Shown here: positions 16,092-24,347 of the stretch, one piece after another
Position numbering within the stretch: position 1 is the stretch's first letter
Layout of the letters: each line of letters opens with the position of its first letter
The notes under the pieces: model-generated
Told to the model about the DNA's origin: nothing
Seen by the model: the letters and a program-made list of their open reading frames with translations, nothing else
Databases searched by the model: none
Made by a program: the position numbers and the translations under genes
From: JBJHBP01 sp050485645
GTDB taxonomy: Bacteria; Pseudomonadota; Gammaproteobacteria; Steroidobacterales; Rariloculaceae
Reading direction: 5' to 3'
Assembly: GCA_050485645.1 (NCBI GenBank)
Contig: JBJHBT010000007.1
Location: forward strand, 62,001 to 126,000
Length of the DNA stretch: 64,000 bases

Positions 16092-18144
16092 CCTCCTCGT
16101 TGGCGATCATCGCCTCGGCCGCCAGGGCAAGCGCCGGGTCAGGGATGGCTGGCTCGATGCCAGCCGCTAGCCAGCGTATTCCATCGAGAATGTACTTGGG
16201 GGTCGTCCAGGCTTTTTCTTCTATTGCGTACTTCAGCGCAAACTCGGACTTCTTGATCTTACTGGCTTGGCTTCTAGCTCCCGCTTCAAGCTCTTCCCGT
16301 GTGGTTCCATTCAAGCCGAATAATGCTCGGTTCGCGAGAATGAAAGCATCTTCAAACGTGCGACCGCATGGCCCATTTTCTTCCTCCGCGCACTGATAGG
16401 CGATGCAGTTGCCATGCTTTGCCTTTTCGGAGTCATCCTTGGTCAAGAGGCCATCGAGGGTGAATGGATCATCATCGGAGAACCAGGCTTTCAGGCAGGC
16501 GTTGCTGGAGTAGGTTCCCTTGTGGACCTCGCACGCACTTCCGCCCAGTTTTTCTACTGAATCCAGATCGGTAAGGATTAGGGTCGGCAATTCAAGAAAG
16601 CGCAGAAGCCCGAAGAAAAGATGAGCATATGCTCCACCGACTTCCATGGTGGTTACGTACTGGCTTGATAGCTTTGGCCGATCTGGCTCTGCGGTTTCCA
16701 GTTTTTCGATGATCGTGGGGAGCAAGAGTCGCTCGCTCAAACCTTCTACCAGGATCGATTTGTCGGAAAAAAACAGGTCGCAGCGGGTTAACGTCATGTA
16801 CTGATGCAGAAACTTCTTGTCCGGTTCGGAAACGCCGTCCAGTCCCTCGCGTAGATCCTTGACCCTCGTTTGCCGAACGCCAGCGGCTGCGCCTTGTACC
16901 TCGCCACTGAGGAAATAGCGGATACTTTCAAATCCGGCCTCGTTGGCTATATGCGATGAGTGCGTGGAAACGACGAACTGGACCGGCCAAGCCGTCTTGC
17001 TTTCCGTGCCTTCAACCAGCAGTTGAGCAGTCTTCGCGAGCTGACGTATGAAGACCTCCTGCATCTGAGGATGCAAATGAGCTTCGGGTTCCTCAATGAA
17101 GACCAGATGCACCCCTGGGGAATTTGGTTCGGCCAGAAACGATTTATAGAATCCCGCAAGCTGCAAAAGGATGAAGATGAGGTTTCTGGCGCCAAGCCCA
17201 TTGTAGGATTCCGGCAGAGTCACGCCGCTGTAGCCGGCATAGCGCACCTTGGTGAAATTGGAGAGTAGCTTGCGAACATCAAGCAGTGTCTCGGTATGCA
17301 GCTCCTGATTTCCCAATCCTGGGTATCCAAAGTTCTTCAGTGCCGGTATCAGGCTGTTTAGCTGGCCGCCAAAGCTGCTGTCTATCTGAGATTGAATGTC
17401 CTGAACGGCCTCTTTCAGCGCTTGGGCAATTTGTTTGTCAGCTTGATCCGCCGAGGACGAAGAAGCTGTAGCAAAGAGGAGTTCTACAGTCTTGGCGAGT
17501 ACATCAGATTCGCGAGATGTTACGTCGTCCAAGCCTCTCTGAGCATTGATGAAGCCAGTCTTGACCAACCCCTTCAGTGCCCCCGGTTGCAATTGGCGTT
17601 TGTTTTCCGTATCGCCGGGGTCTTCGGCCCATATTCGGACGGCAAAGCTGGTTGGAATGTGTTCCCGTAGGGAACGAAAGAAAGCTATTCTGGTTTCATC
17701 AGTCAGTGGAGTGCCTGGTTGGTCTGAAAAAAATTGAGTGAGCAGCCCATCCTTCAATTCGTAGCGGACTACAGCGAGAGCTTCATTACAGTCGGGATCG
17801 AGATCTATAACGAAGGGGCTAAGAGGGCCAAGCTGCGGTTGCACCGGATCATACTCAAAGGTCAAACGCAACTCGATGAATGGAATCAGGCTCCTGACCA
17901 CATCATCGCTTTCGCCATTGTTATGGGCTTCTAGTGCCTTACAGAAGCCGTCATAGCAGGCGCTTGAGAAATCTTCGAGCTGAAACGCTGCCGTGCCTTC
18001 AGCCAGCAGTCGCCGTATGATTTCTGACAGCGAGGTCTTGCCGCTGTTGTTTCGCCCCACGACAACAGTAGTCAAATTCTCCAGAGCAAGCTGAACGTCT
18101 GTGAGTAGTCGGAAGTTCCTGATCTTTACATGACGCAACTTCAT
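16075..18144 (-). CDS. gajA: Gabija anti-phage protein GajA (OLD-family ATPase/TOPRIM endonuclease)
   Basis: 689 residues. The N-terminal ABC-type ATPase has Walker A GRNNSGKT (30-37), a signature-like segment YNGLGARNL (313-321), Walker B VFIEEPEAHLHP (348-359) and the switch STHSSHI (393-399). The C-terminal OLD-type TOPRIM nuclease has ILVEG (464-468, catalytic Glu 467) and the metal-binding TDLDS (525-529). In Gabija, GajA is a site-specific DNA nickase held inactive by nucleotides and freed when phage replication depletes them. It is longer than the 578-residue prototype, mainly after the TOPRIM core. An OLD nuclease overlapping a UvrD helicase is the defining Gabija arrangement; a related OLD/helicase system cannot be fully excluded. 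Confidence 0.82.
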   Translation of the reverse strand: MKLRHVKIRNFRLLTDVQLALENLTTVVVGRNNSGKTSLSEIIRRLLAEGTAAFQLEDFSSACYDGFCKALEAHNNGESDDVVRSLIPFIELRLTFEYDPVQPQLGPLSPFVIDLDPDCNEALAVVRYELKDGLLTQFFSDQPGTPLTDETRIAFFRSLREHIPTSFAVRIWAEDPGDTENKRQLQPGALKGLVKTGFINAQRGLDDVTSRESDVLAKTVELLFATASSSSADQADKQIAQALKEAVQDIQSQIDSSFGGQLNSLIPALKNFGYPGLGNQELHTETLLDVRKLLSNFTKVRYAGYSGVTLPESYNGLGARNLIFILLQLAGFYKSFLAEPNSPGVHLVFIEEPEAHLHPQMQEVFIRQLAKTAQLLVEGTESKTAWPVQFVVSTHSSHIANEAGFESIRYFLSGEVQGAAAGVRQTRVKDLREGLDGVSEPDKKFLHQYMTLTRCDLFFSDKSILVEGLSERLLLPTIIEKLETAEPDRPKLSSQYVTTMEVGGAYAHLFFGLLRFLELPTLILTDLDSVEKLGGSACEVHKGTYSSNACLKAWFSDDDPFTLDGLLTKDDSEKAKHGNCIAYQCAEEENGPCGRTFEDAFILANRALFGLNGTTREELEAGARSQASKIKKSEFALKYAIEEKAWTTPKYILDGIRWLAAGIEPAIPDPALALAAEAMIANEEDAADA

Positions 18145-18250
18145 CTGTATCCCCCTAACTATTGGCGTGTTGGGTCGCGTCAGATTTCTTTATCGTAGCT
18201 AGCAACCCTTTGTTTTGCCCCCCCCTCAGTTTAGTAGGTAGTGTACGTAA
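18145..18250. promoter_or_regulatory. Gap holding the gajAB promoter and the end of the upstream transfer operon
   Basis: This 106-base gap is AT-richer than its surroundings, contains a run of eight or nine C (about 18218-18226), and must supply transcription for gajAB. An inverted repeat GTAGT / ACTAC (18238-18254) overlaps the stop codon of the PFL_4697-family gene. I see no convincing -35/-10 pair and no rho-independent terminator, so gajAB could also be read through from the transfer operon. Confidence 0.35.
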
Positions 18251-19000
18251 CTACAGGTATTTCTTGAAGCTTCCTGCCGCAATATTCGCCGCTACCCCCA
18301 GCAAGGCCGCGCTGGGCAGCAGGATCAGCACAGGGCTTACGCTGATTGGCATCGCGAGGTAGATGACCCATGGCAGCACCAGCAGCGGCATCAGGGCGGC
18401 CTTCGCGCGATGGTAGACGAAGCCGGATTCGCGTCCCGCGCCGAAGCGGCGGATGTCACGCCGCACCAGACCATCCACGAGCCCCACGAAAGCCGCCATG
18501 CAGAACAGCGGCAGCATCAGGCACAACACCAGCAGGCGCACGACGAACACCAGCACCGTGTAGGCGGCGGCGATCAGGTAGCCCTCCGTATGGACGTAGA
18601 TCTGGCTCAGGTAGTAGCGGAAGTCCCTGGCTTGCTCGCGGCTGCCGGCACTGGCCTGCGCGGCGGCGTTTTGCACCCATTCCAGCAGCCCGGTCTTGAG
18701 GAAGACCCATTCATAGGCCCACTCGACGACTCGATGAGCCGTGCGCCCTGGCTCCTGCACTACCACGCTGCGCGTGAAGTACGTCGATAGCTGGTCCAGC
18801 TCGTAGCCCACCATCCCTTGCGCGTGGCGCCATCCCTGTTCTGGCCAGAACAGGTGCATGCCGACGCATTCCACCAGGATGCACAGCAGCAATGAGCCGC
18901 ACAACACACCGAAGAAGCGGAACGGCAGCGTGACGATGTTTGCCAGGAAGCTGCGCTGTCGAACCTGCTGGTGTTGCGCCGCCGCGGCCGGATCGCTCAT
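18251..19000 (-). CDS. Integrating conjugative element membrane protein, PFL_4697 family (TIGR03747, DUF4400)
   Basis: 249 residues with membrane segments at about 22-47, 140-175 and 205-240 and a soluble periplasmic-looking part between (about 50-135). It overlaps the coupling-protein gene by four bases, the standard TraD/PFL_4697 pairing. It is an inner-membrane component that probably links the coupling protein to the channel. It is the last transfer gene before the Gabija cargo. Confidence 0.88.
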   Translation of the reverse strand: MSDPAAAAQHQQVRQRSFLANIVTLPFRFFGVLCGSLLLCILVECVGMHLFWPEQGWRHAQGMVGYELDQLSTYFTRSVVVQEPGRTAHRVVEWAYEWVFLKTGLLEWVQNAAAQASAGSREQARDFRYYLSQIYVHTEGYLIAAAYTVLVFVVRLLVLCLMLPLFCMAAFVGLVDGLVRRDIRRFGAGRESGFVYHRAKAALMPLLVLPWVIYLAMPISVSPVLILLPSAALLGVAANIAAGSFKKYL

Positions 19001-21156
19001 GTCGTCCGATCCTCGTCAGTGGTAGCCATCCGCTTGAAATCATCGAGCAGGTCTTCCGGCAGCGTGTCGTTCTGCAGAGAAGGAAGCCCCTGGCTTTCCC
19101 ACCACTCGTCGGCCTCGACATAGTGCTGGCGCATGTAGCCGGCCAGCGCCTGCAAGTCGGCGGGCATGGCATCGTCGGCGTCGGGCGCGGGCAGCGGCAT
19201 GCGGATCTTCCACAGGTTGCCGCCTTCGAGCAGCGCGAAGGCCTGGCCCTTGGGCAGATTGACCACGTGCGCAGGCTCGATCAGTGGCACGCTGGTGGTG
19301 GTGATGCGGTCCTGGGTGTTGGACGTGAACGCGGTTTGCCCCTGGGGATCGGAGGTATCCGTCGCGCCGCTGACGACCGACGTGGTGTAGACCTCGACCT
19401 TGGGCAACTGTTTGGTCAACAATTCGGCCGTCGCGGTCTCGCGCACCCTCAACATGATCAGGTTATTGAAGTTGCCGACCACCTGACCTGCCTTCGCCCG
19501 GTTGCCGGTCCTCGCCTCGATGTCGCTCAGGGTCTGCGTATAGGCGGTGACTTGCAGCCCGGCGCCACCGCCCTTGTTCACGAGGGGGATGAACTCGTCA
19601 CCCATCAACTCCGCGAATTCGTCAGCATGCACGTTGATCGCCACTTTGGCGCCGGTCGAGGCACCTGGCAGACCGTCGTCGATGCCGTGCTTGTATATGT
19701 GCCCCGCGACCGAGACCAGATCACTGAACATCGAGTTGCCCACTGCCGTTGCCACCTCGGTATCCGACAGGGCATCCAGTCCCACGTAGACCACCGCGCG
19801 TTGGCGGACGATCTGAAGCCAGTCGAAGATCGGCCGCGGATCGGCCAGGTCCGAATAGTTCGGCGCGAGCAACTGCGCGATCTTGCCGGTGGTCAGCTTC
19901 TCCAACAGTGGCAGCAGCGAAGCGACGATCTTGTCGAAGTACGTGCGGTCGTACCTCACGGCGCTTCTCAGGCCATCGAGCACCGGATCGTAGATGCGCA
20001 CCTGTGACAGGTACTGCTCGACCGCGACCACACGCTTCTCCCGCCCGACCATGTGGCGGGGGATGTTCTTGTCGTTCAGCCTGCCTTCGAGTTGGACGAT
20101 GACCTCCCACGCCTTCGGCTCGGACTTCGCGAAGAAGTGCTGTGCGTACTCGATGAAAAGTGCATCGATGTTGATGACGTGGCGTTGGATCAGGAGGTAG
20201 TCGGGCCGCTGCCCCAGCTCTACGAGTGCGCGTGCGATGACGTTGACGAACCGCCAGGCGAATTCCTTGAACGCTCGGCTGTTGCCCTCATCGGAAAGCT
20301 GCCCGGCGATGCGCGTGGCGACTTCCGAAATCCGTCCGAAACGCCCCACCGCGTTGTAGCGCGAGGAGATGTCGGGCCAACCGAGATGAAAGACGTAGAA
20401 CTCGCGCTCGCGCCCGGCGCGCTTGGCTTCCACGTACATGCGCTTCAACAGGTCGGCGTCGCCTTTCGGGTCGAAGACGATCACGACTTCGTGTTCGCCG
20501 TTCGTCTTGCGGCGAATGTCCTGGGTGATGAACAGCTCGGCCAGCCGGGTTTTGCCGACGCGGGTCGTCCCCAAAACCAATGTGTGCCCGACGCGCTCGC
20601 CGAGTGGCAGTGATACATCGACTTCGCGCGGTTCGATGCCGTGCAGGCGCGGCAGGCCGCCCACCGGCGGCAGCGGTCGCACCGGGTTCAGCGGGCTGTC
20701 CCAGGCGGTCACTCGGGCCAGCCAGGGCAAGGGAAACGGCGCGAACTCCAGCCGTTCTTCCAACCGCCGCGCGAATCGATAGAGCGGTGTCGGCTCGACG
20801 TAGCGGCGAAACTCCGGCCGGTACGTCTGCATCAGGCGGTGGATATGGCGCTGATCCCAGCGGAAACCCTTGCCCACGAACAACCGCTGCTGGCTCACTG
20901 GCACGTGACTGCTGGCCATCACGTAGCGCGGTATGCGGCGGATGTTGCGGCGATAGCGCAATATCGCCCACGCCTCGCAGAAGCGGATGGTGCCGAATGT
21001 CAGAAAGGCGAGCGCGCCGGCTAGGCCCAGCAGCGGACTCAGCGCCAGCGCCCAGGGTGCGAAGAGGCAGAGGACGGCGGCGCCGAGGCAGACGGCGACG
21101 GTGTACAGCTCGACCGCCGGTCGAAGCAGGACTTCCACCGAATGCGGCTGGGCCAT
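18997..21156 (-). CDS. traD: Conjugative coupling factor TraD (SXT/TOL subfamily)
   Basis: 719 residues. Two N-terminal membrane helices (about 15-60) anchor it. The cytoplasmic motor has Walker A VLGTTRVGKTRLAELF at about 190-205, then VIVFDPKGDADLLKRM, and a Walker B region (VHADEFAELMGDEF) at about 505-520. The T4CP recruits the relaxosome and pumps DNA to the secretion channel. The TOL/SXT form usually partners a MobH relaxase, which is not in this window. It follows the PFL_4695 gene after one base and overlaps the PFL_4697 gene by four. Confidence 0.94.
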   Translation of the reverse strand: MAQPHSVEVLLRPAVELYTVAVCLGAAVLCLFAPWALALSPLLGLAGALAFLTFGTIRFCEAWAILRYRRNIRRIPRYVMASSHVPVSQQRLFVGKGFRWDQRHIHRLMQTYRPEFRRYVEPTPLYRFARRLEERLEFAPFPLPWLARVTAWDSPLNPVRPLPPVGGLPRLHGIEPREVDVSLPLGERVGHTLVLGTTRVGKTRLAELFITQDIRRKTNGEHEVVIVFDPKGDADLLKRMYVEAKRAGREREFYVFHLGWPDISSRYNAVGRFGRISEVATRIAGQLSDEGNSRAFKEFAWRFVNVIARALVELGQRPDYLLIQRHVINIDALFIEYAQHFFAKSEPKAWEVIVQLEGRLNDKNIPRHMVGREKRVVAVEQYLSQVRIYDPVLDGLRSAVRYDRTYFDKIVASLLPLLEKLTTGKIAQLLAPNYSDLADPRPIFDWLQIVRQRAVVYVGLDALSDTEVATAVGNSMFSDLVSVAGHIYKHGIDDGLPGASTGAKVAINVHADEFAELMGDEFIPLVNKGGGAGLQVTAYTQTLSDIEARTGNRAKAGQVVGNFNNLIMLRVRETATAELLTKQLPKVEVYTTSVVSGATDTSDPQGQTAFTSNTQDRITTTSVPLIEPAHVVNLPKGQAFALLEGGNLWKIRMPLPAPDADDAMPADLQALAGYMRQHYVEADEWWESQGLPSLQNDTLPEDLLDDFKRMATTDEDRTT

Positions 21157-21157
21157 G

Positions 21158-21694
21158 TCACTGCTCGATCCCCGTGGCGGTAATCAGCACGGGGTAGTGG
21201 CGGATGCCGAGCCGCCCAGCGAGGTCATCGGCAGTGACCGGCGACAGAACCAGTCCCGGTGCCAGGCGCCGCAGTGCGTCCAGCGCCGCTTGCGATTCGA
21301 CGTTGACCACGAGGCCAACCGCGCCGAGTTCGCGCAAGGTACCCACACGCTGGCGCAGCCAGGCACGCGAGCGGTCGTCATCGCCTACCAGGAACAGGGG
21401 TTGAAGTCCGGGCGCCTGAATCACGCGGCGCGTGACCGTGCCCGGTGTCAACGATGGCGAATGCACCGGCAGCATGTCGGCTTCGCTGTGACGGGTCGTG
21501 GGGGGCGACGGAACCTCGGTGCGTGGTGACGGAACTGCCTGGCGAGCGCCTTGAGGCGGGAGATCCAACGCCTGGTAGTACGGCAGCGCGGAAACGCCGC
21601 CCTGATCCTCGACGATGACGAGGGCCCGGTCAGCGGCATGAGCAGAAAGGGCCAGCAGACTCAGCAGAGGCAGCGCGCGCAGACGGCGTTTCAT
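21158..21694 (-). CDS. Integrating conjugative element protein, PFL_4695 family (TIGR03765, DUF2859)
   Basis: 178 residues with a signal peptide (about 1-20, ending LSAHA). The mature protein has a Pro/Arg/Ser linker (about 48-75) and a thioredoxin-like or alpha/beta C-terminal domain (LFLVGDDDRSRAWLRQRVGT and LGIRHYPVLIT). The ATG at 21694 overlaps the lytic transglycosylase stop by four bases. It is a periplasmic accessory of the GI-type transfer system with no settled function. Confidence 0.86.
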   Translation of the reverse strand: MKRRLRALPLLSLLALSAHAADRALVIVEDQGGVSALPYYQALDLPPQGARQAVPSPRTEVPSPPTTRHSEADMLPVHSPSLTPGTVTRRVIQAPGLQPLFLVGDDDRSRAWLRQRVGTLRELGAVGLVVNVESQAALDALRRLAPGLVLSPVTADDLAGRLGIRHYPVLITATGIEQ

Positions 21695-22266
21695 GGCGGG
21701 GTATTCCTTCTCGATGCGACGGCCAGCACCGGACTGCCCTGCACGCGCGTCAGGTGTTGATGGACACTGCTGCGATAGCGCGCGGCCGGTGCGCCGCCGG
21801 CCGGCCGGTGATAGCGACCGATCGCCAGCAGCCAGTCGTCGCCGGGTGTGTGGTGCTCGCGCAGGATCGCGGCGGCGATGGCAAGGTTCCGGTACGGGTC
21901 CAGCAGATCGCAGGGTTGATCGAAGCGGTGCGCCTGGTAGCCGACGTTGATTTGCCCAAGGCCTGCGTCGATGCGCGTAGCCGGCACTTCCCGCAGGGCA
22001 CGCCGCAGGTTCGTGCACGCGGCCTCGCGGGTCTGAAACCGGCGGGCCTGGCCAGCGACATTCAAGGTCCACGGCCAGGGAATGTGTCGTCCACGAAGAT
22101 TCACGCCACTTTCCTGCAAAGCCACGGCGAACAGGACCGCCGAGGGGATGCCGGCGTCCTGTGCGGCCAATTGATAGGCCGGCGGCGGAATCTCCCGCGC
22201 TTGGACGGGCGCGGCCCATGCAACGAGGCAGAGCAGGCACAGCGCGCTGGCCCGACAAAGGCTCAT
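21691..22266 (-). CDS. Lytic transglycosylase (SLT domain) of the transfer module
   Basis: 191 residues with a signal peptide (about 1-24) and a lysozyme-like SLT fold. The catalytic Glu is in FAVALQESGVNLRGR (about residue 49), and later landmarks are GLGQINVGYQAHRF and the AAAILREHH helix. It cleaves peptidoglycan locally so that the secretion channel can cross the cell wall, like VirB1. ATG 22266 overlaps the TGA of the PFL_4693-family gene. The in-frame upstream ATG at 22278 would lengthen the signal by four residues and is less likely. Confidence 0.88.
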   Translation of the reverse strand: MSLCRASALCLLCLVAWAAPVQAREIPPPAYQLAAQDAGIPSAVLFAVALQESGVNLRGRHIPWPWTLNVAGQARRFQTREAACTNLRRALREVPATRIDAGLGQINVGYQAHRFDQPCDLLDPYRNLAIAAAILREHHTPGDDWLLAIGRYHRPAGGAPAARYRSSVHQHLTRVQGSPVLAVASRRNTPP

Positions 22267-22994
22267 TGACGCTGCCATTGCCCGTTGACTTCGCGCACGG
22301 CGACAGGCAACTCGCCTTGCATGCCGATGGACAGCCAGCGGCCGGCATCGTGGTTCAGCGTGATGGTTCGTGCGCGCACCTTCGCCGGGTCGATGCCGGC
22401 CTTGCTCGCCCATCGGCGGATACGGGCGTCGTCCTGGCGGCTGCCCACCATGTAGAGATCGAAGGCGGTCCCGGCGGTCTGCAACTGCCTCACCCGCTGC
22501 TCGCAGGCCGGGCAATCGTCCTTCACGAAGACCGCCAGACGGCCCGGTGAACCGGGCGTCGCAGCAGTGCCACCAGCGCCGGCCAGGGCGACCGGCTGAA
22601 GCGTCGGATAGACCCGCTTCCAGGCATCGTCGTAGGCGCGCTGATACGCCAGGATCTTCTCGGTGCGGCGCGCTTCGGCCTGAACCTGCAGCTCGGCGTA
22701 GCGGCGGCGTTCCTCGTCCGTGCGCGCTTCGATTCCCAGGGCCGTGAGCGGATCGAGGTTGGGCGAGTACACCCCCAGCGGTCCCTGCATGAGCTGCCGA
22801 TAGCGCGCGAACTCCTCGGCCTGCAACCCCCAATCCCGTGCCAGACGTTCATCGAGATCGGCGTCCATCACTGCACGGTCGCGGCTTTGCACGATGCGCG
22901 AATCGGTGGTGGCCGCGTTCTGCGCCACCGCGGTGGCCGAAGCCATCGACGCGATGGCGAGTATCAGAACGAGGCGGATGAATGGCGGTTTCAC
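22263..22994 (-). CDS. Integrating conjugative element protein, PFL_4693 family (TIGR03759)
   Basis: 243 residues. A signal peptide (about 1-24, ending ATAVA) is followed by a helical region with MQGPLGVYSPNLDPLTALGI, a family hallmark. The C-terminal domain contains CPACEQR (about 167-173), a CxxC pair in a thioredoxin-like fold. It is periplasmic and probably takes part in redox maturation of transfer proteins. Nine bases separate it from the upstream gene. Confidence 0.86.
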   Translation of the reverse strand: MKPPFIRLVLILAIASMASATAVAQNAATTDSRIVQSRDRAVMDADLDERLARDWGLQAEEFARYRQLMQGPLGVYSPNLDPLTALGIEARTDEERRRYAELQVQAEARRTEKILAYQRAYDDAWKRVYPTLQPVALAGAGGTAATPGSPGRLAVFVKDDCPACEQRVRQLQTAGTAFDLYMVGSRQDDARIRRWASKAGIDPAKVRARTITLNHDAGRWLSIGMQGELPVAVREVNGQWQRQ

Positions 22995-23003
22995 GCTGGA
23001 CTC

Positions 23004-23663
23004 CTACGGCACGGCCAACTGCCGCGTCTGCCCGTCGAAGCGAAACACCGCGGTCCGTCCTTCGAGCGCTTCGAGCTGCCAGCCGCTCTCGGTTTCGCCG
23101 AGGCGCAGCACGCGGGCTTCCGCGAGCGATCGCGCATCGGCGGGCGCGATGGACAGGAAGCGTTCGCCCGCGCGCAGTTCGATGCTCAGCAGGTGAAACG
23201 GAGGTTCGGCCGTCGCGGGTCTCGCGGCTTCGGTCGGTGGCGGGCGGCGCGCCGGTGCGGTGGCCGGCGCCGGTGTCTGGCGCACTTCCCTCACGCGCGC
23301 TTCGAGCTGTTCCAGACGACTTTGCAAAAGCGCAATGTCTGCCGTGGCGGCCTGTGTGGACGCCGCTTGTTCGAGCGTGGCAAGACGTGCCTCCAGCGCT
23401 TGGCGGGCCGCATCGAAACTGTCTTGGGTCAGCGATGCCGGCCGGCGGTCGGCAGCATCCATCCGCCGTTCCAGCTCGGCCAGGCGGCTGTCGAGCATCG
23501 CCACCTTGAGGCTGGGCGCGCTGGCCTGCACGTCGTCGGCAAGGCGGGACAGGGCCACGTGATCGATGATGACGGCCGCGCTGATGAGCAGCAGCCAGGT
23601 CGCTGCCGCGACGTGCAGCAGGCGCGCGCGGGATTGCGGACGGGACTCGGCAGGAAAGCTCAT
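23004..23663 (-). CDS. Transfer-operon membrane protein with coiled coil
   Basis: 219 residues with a single N-terminal membrane helix (about 18-38), a long heptad-rich coiled coil (about 50-130), a Pro/Ala/Arg linker and a compact C-terminal domain (LLSIELRAGERFLSIAP onwards). This gene is regularly found between the PilL-like and PFL_4693 genes of these ICEs. The layout suggests a periplasmic assembly or spacer protein. ATG 23663 overlaps the PilL stop by four bases. Confidence 0.78.
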   Translation of the reverse strand: MSFPAESRPQSRARLLHVAAATWLLLISAAVIIDHVALSRLADDVQASAPSLKVAMLDSRLAELERRMDAADRRPASLTQDSFDAARQALEARLATLEQAASTQAATADIALLQSRLEQLEARVREVRQTPAPATAPARRPPPTEAARPATAEPPFHLLSIELRAGERFLSIAPADARSLAEARVLRLGETESGWQLEALEGRTAVFRFDGQTRQLAVP

Positions 23664-24166
23664 GGCAGCGGCTCCGATGGGTGGATGAAGCACACCTGCC
23701 GCGCGGTGTCATCGACTTGCAGTTCCCAGGCCGGCCCCGCCAGCATCTGCAGCGCGTCGCGCAGAAACAGCGGACCAAGCTGCAGATGCGCCGCTGGCAG
23801 CGGCAGGCCGTAAAGTGCTACGGCGCCTGGATCGGTTTCGCAGAGGGTGTAGCCCGAGCGCAGCAGCACGTAGCGCAGGGCTTCGCCCACCGTCGCGGGC
23901 AAGGTCGCCGGCATGGATACGTCGATGACCTGCAGCAGCAGGTCATGCTGCGCGGCCGCCGGGGTCAGTTCCACCAAGGTGTAGCGACCATACCGAGCGA
24001 CGGGAATCCAGCCGTCCGGCACGGGATGCACGCGAGCTTCCGGCTCGGGGGCGACGGCGGATGGCGCGACGGACGAGGTGGCACATCCGGCTGTCAGAAC
24101 GGCGGTGAACAGGCCAGCCACAAGTGCGCGGTGTCCGGTCGGGTATCGAAGGCGAATGGCTGGCAT
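23660..24166 (-). CDS. PilL-type lipoprotein, first gene of the transfer operon (TIGR03748 family)
   Basis: 168 residues. The signal ends in the lipobox TAGC (about residues 25-28), so it should be lipid-modified. The mature domain contains WIPVARYGRYTLVELTP and a secretin N-domain-like part with MPATVGEALRYVLLRSGYTL motifs split by short loops. It resembles the N-terminal part of PilL of the thin-pilus systems of PAPI-type islands. The upstream 181 bases hold the operon's promoter and the terminator of the helicase gene. Confidence 0.86.
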   Translation of the reverse strand: MPAIRLRYPTGHRALVAGLFTAVLTAGCATSSVAPSAVAPEPEARVHPVPDGWIPVARYGRYTLVELTPAAAQHDLLLQVIDVSMPATLPATVGEALRYVLLRSGYTLCETDPGAVALYGLPLPAAHLQLGPLFLRDALQMLAGPAWELQVDDTARQVCFIHPSEPLP

Positions 24167-24180
24167 GAGGCGGTTCCCAG

Positions 24181-24274
24181 GTGCGTCGTAATGCCACCTT
24201 CGCAGGGGAAGGCCGCCGTATCAGCGAACAAAGGGAACCGCGGTTCAACCGATTTCCTGAAACCGTGCGTCGTA
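24181..24274. promoter_or_regulatory. Putative control region of the transfer operon (direct repeat and palindrome)
   Basis: A 10-base direct repeat GTGCGTCGTA occurs at 24181-24190 and 24265-24274. Between the copies is a perfect 12-base palindrome GAACCGCGGTTC (24235-24246). All lie between the pilL start (24166) and the terminator of the preceding gene, where the main transfer promoter is expected. No strong -35/-10 pair is visible, consistent with an activator-dependent promoter. Confidence 0.4.
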
Positions 24275-24297
24275 GGGGGGCACAACAGAAAGAGATG

Positions 24298-24332
24298 GAA
24301 AAAGGAGGCCGGCGACCCAATGGGCCGCCGGC
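24298..24332 (-). terminator. Rho-independent terminator of the helicase gene
   Basis: On the minus strand an 11-bp stem (one mismatch) between 24308-24318 and 24322-24332 with loop ATT is followed by CTCCTTTTT. It starts 16 bases beyond the helicase stop codon and isolates the accessory block from the transfer operon. Confidence 0.8.
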
Positions 24333-24347
24333 ACGTCTACATGTCGA

